This document shows, in pieces, positions 17,108-26,555 of a DNA stretch of 64,000 nt. A model generated the notes under the pieces. It was not told where the DNA came from. It did not search any database and saw only the letters and a list, made by a program, of their open reading frames with translations. Source of the stretch: Streptomyces sp. Y2F8-2 (GTDB lineage: Bacteria > Actinomycetota > Actinomycetes > Streptomycetales > Streptomycetaceae); the NCBI RefSeq assembly GCF_014905555.1, contig NZ_BNGS01000001.1:1-64000 (forward strand), written 5' to 3'. Made by a program: the position numbers and the translations under genes. Numbering within the stretch: the first letter of the stretch is position 1; each line of letters starts with the position of its first letter.

Positions 17108-17767
17108 ATGACGAAGATCGAACCCCTGGGCGCGGTGCGCGAGCGGGTGCTCGCCACGTTGCGGCAGGAGATCATCGCGGGGCGGCTGCGCCCGGGCGAC
17201 CGCCTGGTCGAGCGCGAGCTCGCCGAGCGGTTCGGGGTCTCGCGCGTCCCGGTCCGGGAGGCGATCCGCGCACTGGTCGCCGAAGGGTTCGTGCTCTTCG
17301 AGACGCCGCGCAGAACCGTCGTGCGCCGGCTGACCCCGACCGACGTCAAGGAGCTCTTCGAGCTGCGCGAGGCCCTCGAGGTCTACGCGGCCGGGCTCGC
17401 CTCTACCCGGGCGGGCGAGAAGGACCTGGCGGAACTGGCGGAGCTGCTGGACCAGGCGGCGGCCGCGACCGCCGTCGGCGACGCCGAGACGATCACAGAC
17501 ATCAACACCCGTTTCCACGACCGGATCCTCGCCATGGCCGGCAACAGCCTGCTGATCTCGGTCATGGAACCGGTCGACGGACGGCTGCGCTGGCTCACCC
17601 GCCAGAACGAGGAGTGGCCCCAGCTCCTGACCGAACACCGCGAGCTGTACGAGGCGATCGCCTCCGGCGACCCGAACCGCGCCCGCGCCCACGCCCTCGC
17701 CCATGTGCGCGCCAACTACCGCTCCACGGTGCGGCATCTGTTCGGAGACGGAGAGCTGCTGCCCTAG
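17108..17767 (+). CDS. GntR/FadR (FCD) family transcriptional regulator
   Basis: 219 residues. The N-terminal winged helix is about 8-75 (LRQEIIAGRLRPGDRLVERELAERFGVSRVPVREAIRALVAEGFV). The FCD ligand domain spans about 80-210, with the acidic and His residues of a metal-type pocket (ELREALEVYAA, DINTRFHDRI, EHRELYEAI, HVRANYRSTV). Such regulators release DNA when they bind a carboxylate pathway intermediate. Its position opposite the permease/racemase operon suggests that it controls hydantoin or allantoin use. Confidence 0.92.
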   Translation: MTKIEPLGAVRERVLATLRQEIIAGRLRPGDRLVERELAERFGVSRVPVREAIRALVAEGFVLFETPRRTVVRRLTPTDVKELFELREALEVYAAGLASTRAGEKDLAELAELLDQAAAATAVGDAETITDINTRFHDRILAMAGNSLLISVMEPVDGRLRWLTRQNEEWPQLLTEHRELYEAIASGDPNRARAHALAHVRANYRSTVRHLFGDGELLP

Positions 17768-17777
17768 GGCCTGTCGT

Positions 17778-18479
17778 CTACGGCTCGACCGGAAGACCCG
17801 CCGCGTCCGCCGCCGTGCGCAGTACGTCCCGCAGCATCCGAGGCGTGAGCCGACCCGTGAAGGTGTTGCGCTGGCTGACGTGGAAGCAGCCGAAGAGTTC
17901 CAGTCCGTCCAGTGACACCCGGGCCCCGTGCCCGAAGGCGGGCCGCGGCCGGGGAACCGCCCAGCCGGCCTCACCGAGCGCGGTCAGCGCGGCCTGCCAG
18001 CCGAAGGACCCGAGCGCGACCACGGACCGCAGCGACGGACGCAGCAGCCGCAGCTCCTGCACGAGCCATGGCCGACATGTGTCCCGTTCCTCGGGCGTCG
18101 GCTTGTTTGCGGGCGGAGCACAGTGCACGGGAGCGGTGACGCGTACGCCGTACAGCTCCAGGCCGTCGTCGGCGGACACCGACGTGGGCTGCGACGCCAG
18201 ACCCACGTCGTGCAGCGCCGCGTACAGCACGTCCCCGGAGCGGTCTCCGGTGAACATCCGTCCGGTCCGGTTTCCGCCGTGGGCCGCGGGGGCGAGGCCG
18301 ATGACGAGCAGCCGTGCGTCCTGCGGTCCGAAGCCCGGCACCGGCCGCCCCCAGTACGTCCAGTCGGCGAACGCGGCGCGCTTGGTGGCGGCCACCTCCT
18401 CGCGCCATGCGACCAGGCGCGGGCAGGCACGGCATCCCGTGATCCGCTCGTCCAGCCGGGCGAGGCTGCTGCTGTCCAT
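17778..18479 (-). CDS. Family 5 (UDGb) uracil-DNA glycosylase
   Basis: 233 residues. The motif [23 protein letters not shown] (61-83) is diagnostic of family 5. It has Ala/Gly in place of the catalytic Asp/Asn of families 1 and 4. The C-terminal [14 protein letters not shown] is the DNA-intercalation motif. Cys16, Cys19, Cys120 and Cys135 fit the 4Fe-4S ligand spacing of families 4 and 5. The enzyme removes uracil, hypoxanthine and other deaminated bases, which suits a high-GC genome. ATG 18479 was chosen. The gene is convergent with GntR, 10 bp apart. Confidence 0.92.
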   Translation of the reverse strand: MDSSSLARLDERITGCRACPRLVAWREEVAATKRAAFADWTYWGRPVPGFGPQDARLLVIGLAPAAHGGNRTGRMFTGDRSGDVLYAALHDVGLASQPTSVSADDGLELYGVRVTAPVHCAPPANKPTPEERDTCRPWLVQELRLLRPSLRSVVALGSFGWQAALTALGEAGWAVPRPRPAFGHGARVSLDGLELFGCFHVSQRNTFTGRLTPRMLRDVLRTAADAAGLPVEP

Positions 18480-18590
18480 GCCTCCACGGTAGGCCGGGCG
18501 ACGGAGACCCAAAGCGGCACCCCGCTGCCTGGCCTTCAAGCGCGGAAACGGCGTCGGGTCCCCCGGGCTCGACGAGCTAAGGTCGGGAGC

Positions 18591-19283
18591 ATGGCTTCTG
18601 AGGGTGCGGACCACGAGACGACGGGCGGGACCGAGGGGGCCCGCGCGGCTGCGGCACACCGGGACTCCGGGACGCGCGGCGAGGACGAGGCGGACCGGCG
18701 GGACTCCGGCACGGGCGCGGACGGCCGAGCCACCGACGCCCAGCCCTCCCCGCAGCCGGCGGACGCCGCACCGACCGCCATGGACCCGAAGACCGCCGCC
18801 GCGGTGGCCGCCGCCGAGGCGGCCGGCCCGGGGAACGGCGAGAGCGTCCGCATCGACAGCTGGATCTGGTCGGTACGGCTCGTCAAGACCCGCTCGATCG
18901 GCGCCGCGGCCTGCCGGGGCGGGCACGTGCGGGTGAACGGCGAGCGTGTGAAGCCCGCGTACAACGTGCGCATCGGCGACGAGGTGCGCCTCAGGCACGA
19001 GGGCCGGGAGCGGGTCGTCGTCGTGAAGCGTCTGATCCGCAAGCGTGTCGGCGCCCCGGTGGCCGTGCAGTGCTACATCGACAACAGCCCGCCCCCGCCG
19101 CCCCGCGAGGCGATCGCCCCGGCAGGTGTCCGCGACCGTGGCACGGGCCGGCCCACCAAGCGCGACCGCCGCGAGACGGAACGCCTCCGCGGCCTGGCCG
19201 CGGCCGCGGGCGGCGGCTTCGCGAGCGGCCTGGGCACACAGGGCCGGCCCGGCGGCCGGCGCCGGACCAAGGGTGGGAGTTGA
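18591..19283 (+). CDS. S4-domain RNA-binding protein (Hsp15-like)
   Basis: 230 residues. The first 80 residues are acidic, Ala/Glu/Asp-rich and probably disordered. An S4 domain follows at about 86-135 ([46 protein letters not shown]). The tail is basic and Gly/Arg-rich ([25 protein letters not shown]). HslR/Hsp15 relatives bind free 50S subunits that carry stalled nascent chains. A later start at 18780 ([11 protein letters not shown]) would remove the acidic part. Neither start has a strong ribosome site. It is convergent with the next gene, with one base between. Confidence 0.85.
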   Translation: MASEGADHETTGGTEGARAAAAHRDSGTRGEDEADRRDSGTGADGRATDAQPSPQPADAAPTAMDPKTAAAVAAAEAAGPGNGESVRIDSWIWSVRLVKTRSIGAAACRGGHVRVNGERVKPAYNVRIGDEVRLRHEGRERVVVVKRLIRKRVGAPVAVQCYIDNSPPPPPREAIAPAGVRDRGTGRPTKRDRRETERLRGLAAAAGGGFASGLGTQGRPGGRRRTKGGS

Positions 19284-19284
19284 G

Positions 19285-19977
19285 CTACGCCGCCCGCACC
19301 GCCCTGACCCATGTCCGGTCGTCCGTCAGATACCTGTCCACGCGCAGTCCCGCCTCCGCCAGCGCCTCCTCGAACTGCTGTCTGCTCAGGGGCCGGGAGA
19401 GGAACATCTGAGTCCAGGTCGCGTCCGGGAATTCGTACTCCGCGCGTACCGAGTTGACCCCGTCCCCCACCGGCTCCGCGGACACGATCCGTACCGTGAA
19501 GCCGCTCGGGTCGATCCGTTCACGTGGCAGGTTCGTGTGGTAGTCCTCGCCCTCCCTCTGGATCAGCACGCATCCGCCGTCGGCCACGTGCCGGGCGCAG
19601 GTCCGCAGCAGTCGTCTGCGCACCCCGACGTCCCCGGCGTGCACGAGGAACGACGCCAGCAGCACCACGTCGAACGTCTCGCCCAGGTCCAGGGACTCGA
19701 TCGGGCTGCATATCGTGCGTGCGCCGCGCACCCGCTCCAGCATCTCCGGTGACTCGTCCACCGCGGTGACCGTGACACCGCGCTCCAGCAACGGATGGGT
19801 CATCCTCCCCGCCCCGCTGCCCAGTTCCAGGATGTGCGCCCCCGTCGGCACGGCCGCGGCGACGATGTCCGGTTCGTCCCCGGGCGGTAATCGTGAGTAC
19901 AGCTCGACGGCACACCCGTCGGGTGTGATCACGCCGGGGCCCGTGCCTCCGTAACCGGTCCGCATCTTCTGCTTCAT
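19285..19977 (-). CDS. Class I SAM-dependent methyltransferase with TTA codon
   Basis: 230 residues. Motif I is [21 protein letters not shown] (about 47-67), followed by [11 protein letters not shown] and [30 protein letters not shown] takes the place of the usual PGG segment. The substrate is unknown. Codon 30 (19888-19890, minus strand) is a TTA leucine, so expression should depend on bldA tRNA and be late or developmental. The start is uncertain: ATG 19977, or GTG 19998, which adds seven residues. Neither has a strong ribosome site. Confidence 0.8.
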   Translation of the reverse strand: MKQKMRTGYGGTGPGVITPDGCAVELYSRLPPGDEPDIVAAAVPTGAHILELGSGAGRMTHPLLERGVTVTAVDESPEMLERVRGARTICSPIESLDLGETFDVVLLASFLVHAGDVGVRRRLLRTCARHVADGGCVLIQREGEDYHTNLPRERIDPSGFTVRIVSAEPVGDGVNSVRAEYEFPDATWTQMFLSRPLSRQQFEEALAEAGLRVDRYLTDDRTWVRAVRAA

Positions 19978-20060
19978 GCCCGTCCAACGGGCCGCCACGA
20001 GTGCCCCGTTCCCGGCCTGCTGTCACCCGATGGGGTGAAACGTTCGAGGGTCGAACGGCT

Positions 20061-21047
20061 TCACAGCGCGAACCAGCCGTGGCCCCCGTACCAGTGCCCG
20101 CCCGCCCGCAGATGATCCCCCACCGCCCGCTCCACACTGCTCCGCCGGGGCAGCTCTCCGACCGGCAGCTCCGGGTCGCCGAAGACGAAGCCGACCGGTA
20201 GCCCGTCGTCCGGTGTCGTGTCCTGGTAGGCGAGTTCGAAGCGATCCTGGAAGCGGATGATGTTGGAGTCCGCCGGAAGATACCGCTTGAGCTGGGGATC
20301 GAGCAGCCAGGAGTGGCACACGGCGATCTCATGGCGCTCGTCGGGGTAGTGCCGGGCGAAGAATGCCCGTGCCAGCGTCAGGGACCGCTCGCAGGCGGAC
20401 GGGGACAACGGGCCACTGAAGTCGGGTATGTGCAGGCTCAGACAGAGGTCGCCGGGCCCGTGCACCCGGCCCGCCGCCGCGACGGCCCGCCCGGTGCGCT
20501 GTCCCAGGCGCGCCCGCTGGAACTGCAGCCGCCCCAGTTGGAACAGCTCCCCATGAAAATGGAGCGCGATCCACCAGGGGAAGAGCAACCCGCCCGTGCC
20601 ACTGCGTCGGCGGTGCACCGCCATGTGCCGGCCGAGGTCGGCGAGCGTGCGCCGGGACACCTCCTCCGGGATGCCGCGCTCGCGGTGGTACGCCCGCACG
20701 TACGGCAGCGCCGCGACGAAGACGTACACGGGGAAGAGCCGTCCGAGCGGCCCCGCCGACGCGGGGAACTGCGGTGGTTCCCAGCCCTTGCCGATCTCCC
20801 CCATGTCCCGTACCAAGCGGGCGACGCACCGCTCCAGCAACGCCGTCGCCTCCGGGTCCCGGCCGAGCCGGGCGCGCTGGGCGACGAGTTCGTTGATGTC
20901 CTCGTGGGGCACGGACAGGTCGAGCAGGACGTCGGGCAGCTCGTCCGCGTCGGGCAGGGCGGCCTGGACGCGGGTGTCACCGTCGCTGTCGAGGTCCCTC
21001 AGCCACTCGGCGAGCCGCGCGTCCGCCCGCAGCGTCTCCAGCAGCAC
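20061..21047 (-). CDS. Acyltransferase-like protein (NAT_N/GNAT_C type)
   Basis: 328 residues. An N-terminal helical part (EWLRDLDSDGDTRVQAALPDADELPDVLLDLS) precedes a core with YVFVAALPYVRAYHRERGIPEEV, RHMAVHRRRSGTGGL and LFQLGRLQFQR. The GNAT-like C-terminus carries LSLHIPDFSGPLSPSACERSL, AVCHSWLLDPQLKRYLPADSNIIRFQDRFE and HLRAGGHWYGGHGWF. This fits the streptomycete family annotated as acyltransferase domain-containing protein. I assign it from memory of the pattern, and the substrate is unknown. The GTG at 21047 has GGGGAGG upstream. It is divergent from the next gene. Confidence 0.7.
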   Translation of the reverse strand: MLLETLRADARLAEWLRDLDSDGDTRVQAALPDADELPDVLLDLSVPHEDINELVAQRARLGRDPEATALLERCVARLVRDMGEIGKGWEPPQFPASAGPLGRLFPVYVFVAALPYVRAYHRERGIPEEVSRRTLADLGRHMAVHRRRSGTGGLLFPWWIALHFHGELFQLGRLQFQRARLGQRTGRAVAAAGRVHGPGDLCLSLHIPDFSGPLSPSACERSLTLARAFFARHYPDERHEIAVCHSWLLDPQLKRYLPADSNIIRFQDRFELAYQDTTPDDGLPVGFVFGDPELPVGELPRRSSVERAVGDHLRAGGHWYGGHGWFAL

Positions 21048-21166
21048 CGTTGCCTCCCCACACGGACCGGGCCCCGCTGCGGTTCGCGGACGCCCGGATC
21101 CGGTCACCGTCCCATGGTGAACGTGCACCACGAAGGGTACTGGTGCCTTGAGGAGCAGTGAGAGCG

Positions 21167-21433
21167 ATGCGTACGGGCAGTGAACCGGCGACGGCGCGCA
21201 GTGCGCTGCGGGCTCGCTTCTGGCTGAGCCTGTGGGGCTTGGTGTGGGCCACTTTCGGCACGGTCGTGTTCGCGCTCATCGGCCGGCCGGGCTGGGCGGC
21301 CGCGTGCGGTGCGCTGTGGCTGGTCGCGGCCGTGGACATGACCGTGATCGTGCGGCACATCCGTCAGGGCCCGCACTGGCAGCCGGGCCGTGAGGTCCCG
21401 CCGTACCCGCCCCCGGAACGCCGCGGCCGCTAG
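21167..21433 (+). CDS. Small two-helix membrane protein
   Basis: 88 residues. Two membrane helices, about 20-42 and 48-65 (WLSLWGLVWATFGTVVFALIG; WAAACGALWLVAAVDMTVIV), are followed by a basic, Pro-rich cytoplasmic tail ending PPERRGR. No family was recognised. Start choice: ATG 21167, 11 bases after AGGAG. The GTG at 21158 is only two bases from that site. Confidence 0.65.
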   Translation: MRTGSEPATARSALRARFWLSLWGLVWATFGTVVFALIGRPGWAAACGALWLVAAVDMTVIVRHIRQGPHWQPGREVPPYPPPERRGR

Positions 21434-21581
21434 GTGATTGACCTGGAGCGTTGTTGACGCGGCTGATCGGTGGGTGGCCGCTGAGCGGATCCCGCGGGCG
21501 GCGCGGGCCGCGGACGCACGCGCCAGGTCGCGCGATGCCGAGCCGAGGCCGAGCTGATCGGGAGCGCGGCCCCAGGGTCTT

Positions 21582-21623
21582 TCGTTTGGATCAGGCCCCG
21601 CGAGCCCGGCATGATCCAAACGA
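21582..21623. terminator. 12-bp inverted repeat, terminator-like
   Basis: TCGTTTGGATCA and its complement flank an 18-base GC-rich loop between convergent genes. From memory, very similar sequence recurs at gene ends in many Streptomyces, so this may be both a terminator and a dispersed repeat. The rest of 21434-21629 holds nothing else evident. Confidence 0.6.
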
Positions 21624-21629
21624 GAGGCC

Positions 21630-22010
21630 CTAGGCGTCGAAGCGTGCCGCCTTCAGGTACTGAGGGTTCGGGTCCAGTGCGGCGGCCAGCCGGAAGTGCC
21701 GCTTCGCCTCGTCGTGCCGTGCCTGGCGCTCGTAGGTGCGGGCGAGTGCGAAGTGCGCGTACGCGTTGTCCGGCTCGCGTTCCAGCACGATGCTGAACTC
21801 CAGTTCGGCCGGTCGTAGTTGCGCGGCGGCGAAGAAGGCACGCGCGCGAAGCAGCCGGGCGGCGGTGTTCTCGGGGTGGGCGGCGATCACGCCGTCGAGC
21901 AGCTTGACCGCGCCCCGCGGGTCCCGCGCGGCGAGGAGTTGCTCCGCGGCGCGGAAGTCGATGACATGCGTTTCCGGAGTTGGTCCGGTGGAATCGCTGG
22001 TCTCGGGCAC
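21630..22010 (-). CDS. Tetratricopeptide-repeat protein
   Basis: 126 residues with about three TPR units: AAEQLLAARDPRGAVKLLDGVIAAHPEN, AARLLRARAFFAAAQLRPAELEFSIVLEREPDN, and AYAHFALARTYERQARHDEAKRHFRLAAALDPNP. The Gly/Ala, Tyr and Pro positions fit the 34-residue consensus. It is a likely protein-interaction module with no catalytic domain. The GTG at 22010 has AAGGGAAGGA upstream. It lies 50 bp after coaE on the same strand and may share its transcript. Confidence 0.85.
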   Translation of the reverse strand: MPETSDSTGPTPETHVIDFRAAEQLLAARDPRGAVKLLDGVIAAHPENTAARLLRARAFFAAAQLRPAELEFSIVLEREPDNAYAHFALARTYERQARHDEAKRHFRLAAALDPNPQYLKAARFDA

Positions 22011-22060
22011 GGCAGAGTCCTTCCCTTACTGCACCGGTTCAACGCCCCCGCGGGCGGACG

Positions 22061-22669
22061 CTATTCCGGGGAACGGCGCGCTCTGCGGACGAGTTCCTCC
22101 CATACGTCCCTTACCCGCTGCTTCAGCTGCTCCAGGGGCACATCGTTGTCGATCACGATGTCCGCGACTTCCAGGCGCTTCTCCCGTGGTGCCTGGGCGG
22201 CCATGCGGGCGCGTGCGTCCTCCTCGGTCATACCGCGCAGACGGACCAGCCGGTCGAGCTGGGTGGCGGGGCTCGCGTCGACGACGATCACGAGGTCGTA
22301 GAGCGGGGCCAGCCCGTTCTCGGCGAGGAGGGGGACGTCGTGGACGACCACGGCGTCGTCGTCAGCGGTGGTCTCCAGTTCGCGGGAGCGGGCGCCCACC
22401 AAGGGGTGCACGATCGAGTTCAGGACCGCGAGCTTGTCCGGGTCGGCGAAGACGATGGAGCCCAGCCTGGGGCGGTCCAGGCTGCCGTCCGCGGTGAGGA
22501 TGTCCTCGCCGAACGCCTCGACGACCGCCGCGAGCCCGGGAGTGCCCGGAGCGACGACCTCGCGTGCTATGCGGTCCGCGTCGATCAGTACGGCCCCGCG
22601 CTCCACGAGCAGCCGCGACACCTCGCTCTTGCCGGCGCCGATACCGCCGGTCAGGCCCACCTTCAGCAT
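22061..22669 (-). CDS. coaE: Dephospho-CoA kinase
   Basis: 202 residues, the short form of CoaE without the C-terminal UPF0157 extension found in some actinobacteria. Walker A GGIGAGKS is at 8-15, [15 protein letters not shown] at about 28-42, and [13 protein letters not shown] at about 105-117. The lid region is [17 protein letters not shown]. It phosphorylates the 3'-OH of dephospho-CoA, the last step of coenzyme A synthesis. ATG 22669 gives MLKVGLTGG, the standard N-terminus. It lies downstream of rpsA and the PAC2 gene on the same strand. Confidence 0.95.
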   Translation of the reverse strand: MLKVGLTGGIGAGKSEVSRLLVERGAVLIDADRIAREVVAPGTPGLAAVVEAFGEDILTADGSLDRPRLGSIVFADPDKLAVLNSIVHPLVGARSRELETTADDDAVVVHDVPLLAENGLAPLYDLVIVVDASPATQLDRLVRLRGMTEEDARARMAAQAPREKRLEVADIVIDNDVPLEQLKQRVRDVWEELVRRARRSPE

Positions 22670-22739
22670 GCCGGGAAGCTTACGGCCTGCCACCGACAAT
22701 GCCGGTGGCAGGCCGCGGGTCGGGCTGTGGGCCCTGGAC

Positions 22740-23678
22740 TCAGCTGTCGCCCTCGCGCTCCGCGAGGAAGCGCTCAAACTCCTGGCCGATCTCGTCCGCG
22801 GACGGGATCTCCATGGGCTCGGCGAGCATGTTGCCGCGTGTCTCGGCGCCCGCGGCGGCATCGTACTGGTGCTCGAGCCCCTGGACGAGCCGCACCAGGT
22901 CCTCGTCACCCTCCCGGATCTGCCGCTCGATCTCCGTCTGCGTGCGGTGCGCGTCGTTGCGCAGGGAGTGCGCGACGCTCGGCAGGACGAGTCCGGTGGC
23001 GGCCGTGATGGCCTCCAGGACGGTGAGCGCGGCGTCCGGATACGGGGAGCGGGCGATGTAGTGGGGGACGTGCGCGGCGACGCCCAGAACGTCGTGTCCG
23101 GCCTCAGCGAGCCGGTACTCGATCAGGGACTCGGCACTGCCCGGTACCTGCGCCTCCTCGAAGGGGCTACGGTGACCTGGCACCAGGTCGGTGCGGTTGC
23201 CGTGCGGGGTCAGGCCCACCGGCCGGGTGTGCGGCACGCCCATGGGGATGCCGTGGAAGTTCACGGACAGACGGACGCCGAGCCGCTCCACGATCTGTCC
23301 CACGGCCGCGGCGAACCGCTCCCACTCCACGTCCGGCTCGGGCCCCGACAGCAGCAGGAAGGGCGCTCCGGTGGCGTCCTGGAGCAGGCGCACCTCGATG
23401 TTGGGGACCTCGTAGTCGGTCCAGCGGTCGCGCCGGAAGGTGAGCAGGGGACGGCGGGCGCGGTAGTCCACGAGCCGGTCGTGGTCGAAGCGGGCCACGA
23501 CCTGCTGGGGCAGCGCGTCGAGGAGCCCGTCGACGATCAGGTCGCCGGTCTCTCCCGCGTCGATGTATCCGTCGAAGTGGTAGAGCATGACCAGTCCGGC
23601 CGATTCCTGGGCGAGCGCCATGTCGACGACGGCGAGGCCCTTCGGCTCCCATGCGTACAAACCCTGCGGATCAAGCAC
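22740..23678 (-). CDS. PAC2 family (proteasome-assembly-chaperone-like) protein
   Basis: 312 residues. The PAC2 fold is indicated by [55 protein letters not shown] and the [21 protein letters not shown] segments. The C-terminal acidic helical tail ([18 protein letters not shown]) is typical of actinobacterial members. Its role in bacteria is not established; a chaperone function is suggested only by homology. The GTG at 23678 has GGAGGAG upstream. Confidence 0.85.
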   Translation of the reverse strand: MLDPQGLYAWEPKGLAVVDMALAQESAGLVMLYHFDGYIDAGETGDLIVDGLLDALPQQVVARFDHDRLVDYRARRPLLTFRRDRWTDYEVPNIEVRLLQDATGAPFLLLSGPEPDVEWERFAAAVGQIVERLGVRLSVNFHGIPMGVPHTRPVGLTPHGNRTDLVPGHRSPFEEAQVPGSAESLIEYRLAEAGHDVLGVAAHVPHYIARSPYPDAALTVLEAITAATGLVLPSVAHSLRNDAHRTQTEIERQIREGDEDLVRLVQGLEHQYDAAAGAETRGNMLAEPMEIPSADEIGQEFERFLAEREGDS

Positions 23679-23798
23679 TGTAGACCGCTCCTCCTCGTGT
23701 TCGTACGGCACAACGCGGGCCGGGGCACGGTCATTCCCGGTTCGCGCACCGGGAGTACGGCCGTCACAGCCGACAGTGGCCGGGCCCCGGAACGCGTC

Positions 23799-23830
23799 TG
23801 AGGGCCCGCCCCACAGGGGACGGGCCCTCA
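23799..23830. terminator. rpsA terminator hairpin
   Basis: TGAGGGCCCG and CGGGCCCTCA form a perfect 10-bp stem with a 12-base loop, 30 bp past the rpsA stop. No long U-run follows. Confidence 0.8.
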
Positions 23831-23859
23831 GTCATCGGCTAACGCCTAGCCGCGAGCGT

Positions 23860-25350
23860 TCAGCTCTGGCCGCCGGCCAGCTTCTCGCGCAGGGCCGCCA
23901 GCGCCTCGTCCGACGCCAGGGCGCCGGAGTTGTCGCCGCCCTCGGAGGAGTACGAACCGCCGGTCGCGGCCGGAGCGGCGGCCTCGCCACCCTCGGCAGC
24001 GGCAGCGGCGTCCGCCTCGCGGGACTTGATGACCTGCTGCTGGTGCTGCTCGAAGCGGGCCTGCGCCTCGGCGTACTGGCGCTCCCACTCCTCGCGCTGC
24101 TTCTCGTAGCCCGGCAGCCAGTCGTTGGTCTCCGGGTCGAAGCCCTCGGGGTAGATGTAGTTGCCCTGGTCGTCGTAGGACGCGGCCATGCCGTAGAGGG
24201 TCGGGTCGAACTCGACGGCGGTCGGGTCGGCACCGAAGGACTCGTTGGCCTGCTTCAGGGACAGCGAGATCCGGCGACGCTCGAGGTCGATGTCGATGAC
24301 CTTGACGAAGATCTCGTCGTTGACCTGGACCACCTGCTCCGGGATCTCCACGTGGCGCTCGGCCAGCTCGGAGATGTGGACCAGACCCTCGATGCCCTCG
24401 TCCACGCGGACGAACGCACCGAACGGAACCAGCTTCGTGACCTTGCCGGGCACGACCTGGCCGATCTGGTGGGTGCGGGCGAACTGCTGCCACGGGTCTT
24501 CCTGGGTCGCCTTCAGCGACAGGGAGACACGCTCGCGGTCCATGTCGACGTCGAGAACCTCGACGGTGACCTCCTGGCCCACCTCGACGACCTCGGAGGG
24601 GTGGTCGATGTGCTTCCAGGAGAGCTCGGAGACGTGGACCAGACCGTCGACGCCACCCAGGTCCACGAAGGCACCGAAGTTGACGATCGAGGAGACGACA
24701 CCGGACCGGACCTGACCCTTCTGCAGGGTCGTGAGGAAGGTCTGGCGGACCTCGGACTGGGTCTGCTCCAGCCAGGCGCGGCGGGACAGGACCACGTTGT
24801 TGCGGTTCTTGTCCAGCTCGATGATCTTGGCCTCGAGCTCCTTGCCGACGTACGGCTGCAGGTCGCGAACGCGGCGCATCTCGACCAGGGAGGCCGGCAG
24901 GAAGCCACGGAGGCCGATGTCGAGGATGAGACCACCCTTGACGACCTCGATGACGGTACCGGTGACGATGCCGTCCTCTTCCTTGATCTTCTCGATGGTG
25001 CCCCAGGCACGCTCGTACTGGGCGCGCTTCTTCGAGAGGATCAGGCGGCCTTCCTTGTCCTCCTTCTGGAGGACCAGGGCCTCGATCTCGTCGCCCACGG
25101 CGACGACCTCGTTCGGGTCGACGTCGTGCTTGATCGAGAGTTCGCGGCTCGGGATGACACCTTCGGTCTTGTAACCGATGTCGAGCAGGACCTCGTCCCG
25201 GTCGACCTTCACGATGACGCCGTCGACGATGTCGCCGTCGTTGAAGTACTTGATCGTCTCGTCGATCGCTGCGAGGAACGCTTCCTCGTTACCGATGTCG
25301 TTGACCGCTACCTGCGGGGTGGTGGCGGTGGTCTCGGTGCTGCTCGTCAT
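23860..25350 (-). CDS. rpsA: 30S ribosomal protein S1
   Basis: 496 residues with four S1 OB-fold repeats at about 35-105, 120-190, 205-275 and 290-360 (GDIVDGVIVKVDRDEVLLDIG; GIVTGTVIEVVKGGLILDIG; GQVRSGVVSSIVNFGAFVDLGG; GQVVPGKVTKLVPFGAFVRVDEG). The C-terminal 130 residues are acidic and Ala/Gln/Gly-rich, as in other actinobacteria, in place of the fifth and sixth repeats of E. coli. S1 recruits mRNAs to the 30S subunit. ATG 25350 gives the conserved MTSSTETTATTPQVAVNDIG. Its GGAG is rather far upstream, at 12 bases. A strong promoter is at 25551-25579. Confidence 0.97.
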   Translation of the reverse strand: MTSSTETTATTPQVAVNDIGNEEAFLAAIDETIKYFNDGDIVDGVIVKVDRDEVLLDIGYKTEGVIPSRELSIKHDVDPNEVVAVGDEIEALVLQKEDKEGRLILSKKRAQYERAWGTIEKIKEEDGIVTGTVIEVVKGGLILDIGLRGFLPASLVEMRRVRDLQPYVGKELEAKIIELDKNRNNVVLSRRAWLEQTQSEVRQTFLTTLQKGQVRSGVVSSIVNFGAFVDLGGVDGLVHVSELSWKHIDHPSEVVEVGQEVTVEVLDVDMDRERVSLSLKATQEDPWQQFARTHQIGQVVPGKVTKLVPFGAFVRVDEGIEGLVHISELAERHVEIPEQVVQVNDEIFVKVIDIDLERRRISLSLKQANESFGADPTAVEFDPTLYGMAASYDDQGNYIYPEGFDPETNDWLPGYEKQREEWERQYAEAQARFEQHQQQVIKSREADAAAAAEGGEAAAPAATGGSYSSEGGDNSGALASDEALAALREKLAGGQS

Positions 25351-25441
25351 GTGGAAAAGGGCTCCGGTACGGACATTGAAGTCGTAGGTACTGCTCACGC
25401 TGGAGCCCGTTTCGCTCTGCAGAAGCCGGACAGCCAAGGAA

Positions 25442-25470
25442 GCGCCCCACCAGCCGACTGGTGGTGGCGC
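25442..25470 (-). promoter_or_regulatory. Hairpin in rpsA leader
   Basis: In the transcript sense, GCGCC-A-CCACCAG pairs with CTGGTGG-GGCGC around a TCGG tetraloop. It lies about 90 bases before the start codon in a roughly 190-base leader. S1 autoregulates through its leader in other bacteria; a similar role here is inferred. Confidence 0.55.
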
Positions 25471-25550
25471 CTCGACAACCGAGGGGACATACAACAGATG
25501 CGAGCGCAGCCTGCTACGTCTGAGGTGCGCAGGCCCGCAGCGCAACTTGT

Positions 25551-25579
25551 AGCATACGGGGGCAGCCGGACAGGGTCAA
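25551..25579 (-). promoter_or_regulatory. rpsA promoter (sigma-70/HrdB type)
   Basis: On the minus strand, TTGACC (25579-25574) is followed by exactly 17 bases and TATGCT (25556-25551). Transcription would start near 25544, giving a leader of about 190 bases. It is the best-matching promoter I could find in the window. Confidence 0.8.
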
Positions 25580-25694
25580 TGCGCGAAGGCGCACACCCGG
25601 GGCGGATCGCCGCATTCCCGGCACAAGTCACCGTGCGACACCGGCCGCACCCGGCCGATTCCACGAGACCGTGCAGGCCACAGGACCCTCTTCC

Positions 25695-26555
25695 GTGACA
25701 CCGCCGCGTCAGGCTGGACGGAAGAGTACGACGAGGGAGCCCATCATCCAAGAGGCCGAACAGTTCGAACCGGAAGCCACCCGACGCGCGGCGGGTGTCA
25801 CGGAGAGTTCCCGGGCCAACCGGGGCTGGTGGGACCGGAACGCGGACGAGTACCAGATCGAGCACGGCACGTTCCTCGGCGACGACCGCTTCGTCTGGGG
25901 GCCCGAGGGCCTGGACGAGGTCGAGGCCGAGCTGCTGGGCCCGCCCGAGGACCTGAAGGGCAAGGACGTCCTGGAGATCGGTGCCGGCGCGGCGCAGTGC
26001 TCCCGCTGGCTCGCCGGGCACGGCGCCCGCCCTGTGGCCCTGGACCTCTCCCACCGCCAGCTCCAGCACGCCCTGCGCATCGGCGCCGGCTTCCCCCTGG
26101 TGCAGGCGGACGCCTGCGTCCTGCCCTTCCGGGACGCCTCCTTCGACCTGGCGTGCTCGGCGTACGGGGCGCTGCCCTTCGTGGCGGACCCGCGGCTGGT
26201 GCTGCGCGAGGTGCACCGGGTGCTGCGCCCCGGCGGCCGTTTCGTGTTCTCGGTGACCCATCCGATCCGCTGGGCGTTCCCGGACGAGCCGGGACCGGAG
26301 GGCCTCGCGGTCTCGGCCTCCTACTTCGACCGCACGCCGTACGTGGAGCAGGACGACGAGGGCCGGGCGGTGTACGTCGAGCACCACCGCACGCTCGGCG
26401 ACCGGGTACGGGACATCGTGACGTCCGGCTTCCGGCTCGTCGACCTGGTCGAGCCGAAGTGGCCGGCCTGGAACACGTCCGAGTGGGGTGGATGGTCGCC
26501 GCTGCGCGGCGGACTGATCCCGGGGACGGCGATCTTCGTGTGCGAACGGGACTGA
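25695..26555 (+). CDS. Class I SAM-dependent methyltransferase
   Basis: About 286 residues. RANRGWWDRNADEYQIEHG starts the conserved part, and motif I is DVLEIGAGAAQCSRWLAGHG. VALDLSHRQLQHA and PFRDASFDLACSAYGALPFV follow, then the RPGGRFVFSVTHPIRW segment. The C-terminal GFRLVDLVEPKWPAWN is shared with a widespread actinobacterial Methyltransf_11 family of unknown target. Start: GTG 25695 or GTG 25671, both without a clear ribosome site. The conserved region begins about 30 residues further in. It is divergent from rpsA; 25351-25694 holds the rpsA leader and promoter. Confidence 0.85.
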   Translation: MTPPRQAGRKSTTREPIIQEAEQFEPEATRRAAGVTESSRANRGWWDRNADEYQIEHGTFLGDDRFVWGPEGLDEVEAELLGPPEDLKGKDVLEIGAGAAQCSRWLAGHGARPVALDLSHRQLQHALRIGAGFPLVQADACVLPFRDASFDLACSAYGALPFVADPRLVLREVHRVLRPGGRFVFSVTHPIRWAFPDEPGPEGLAVSASYFDRTPYVEQDDEGRAVYVEHHRTLGDRVRDIVTSGFRLVDLVEPKWPAWNTSEWGGWSPLRGGLIPGTAIFVCERD

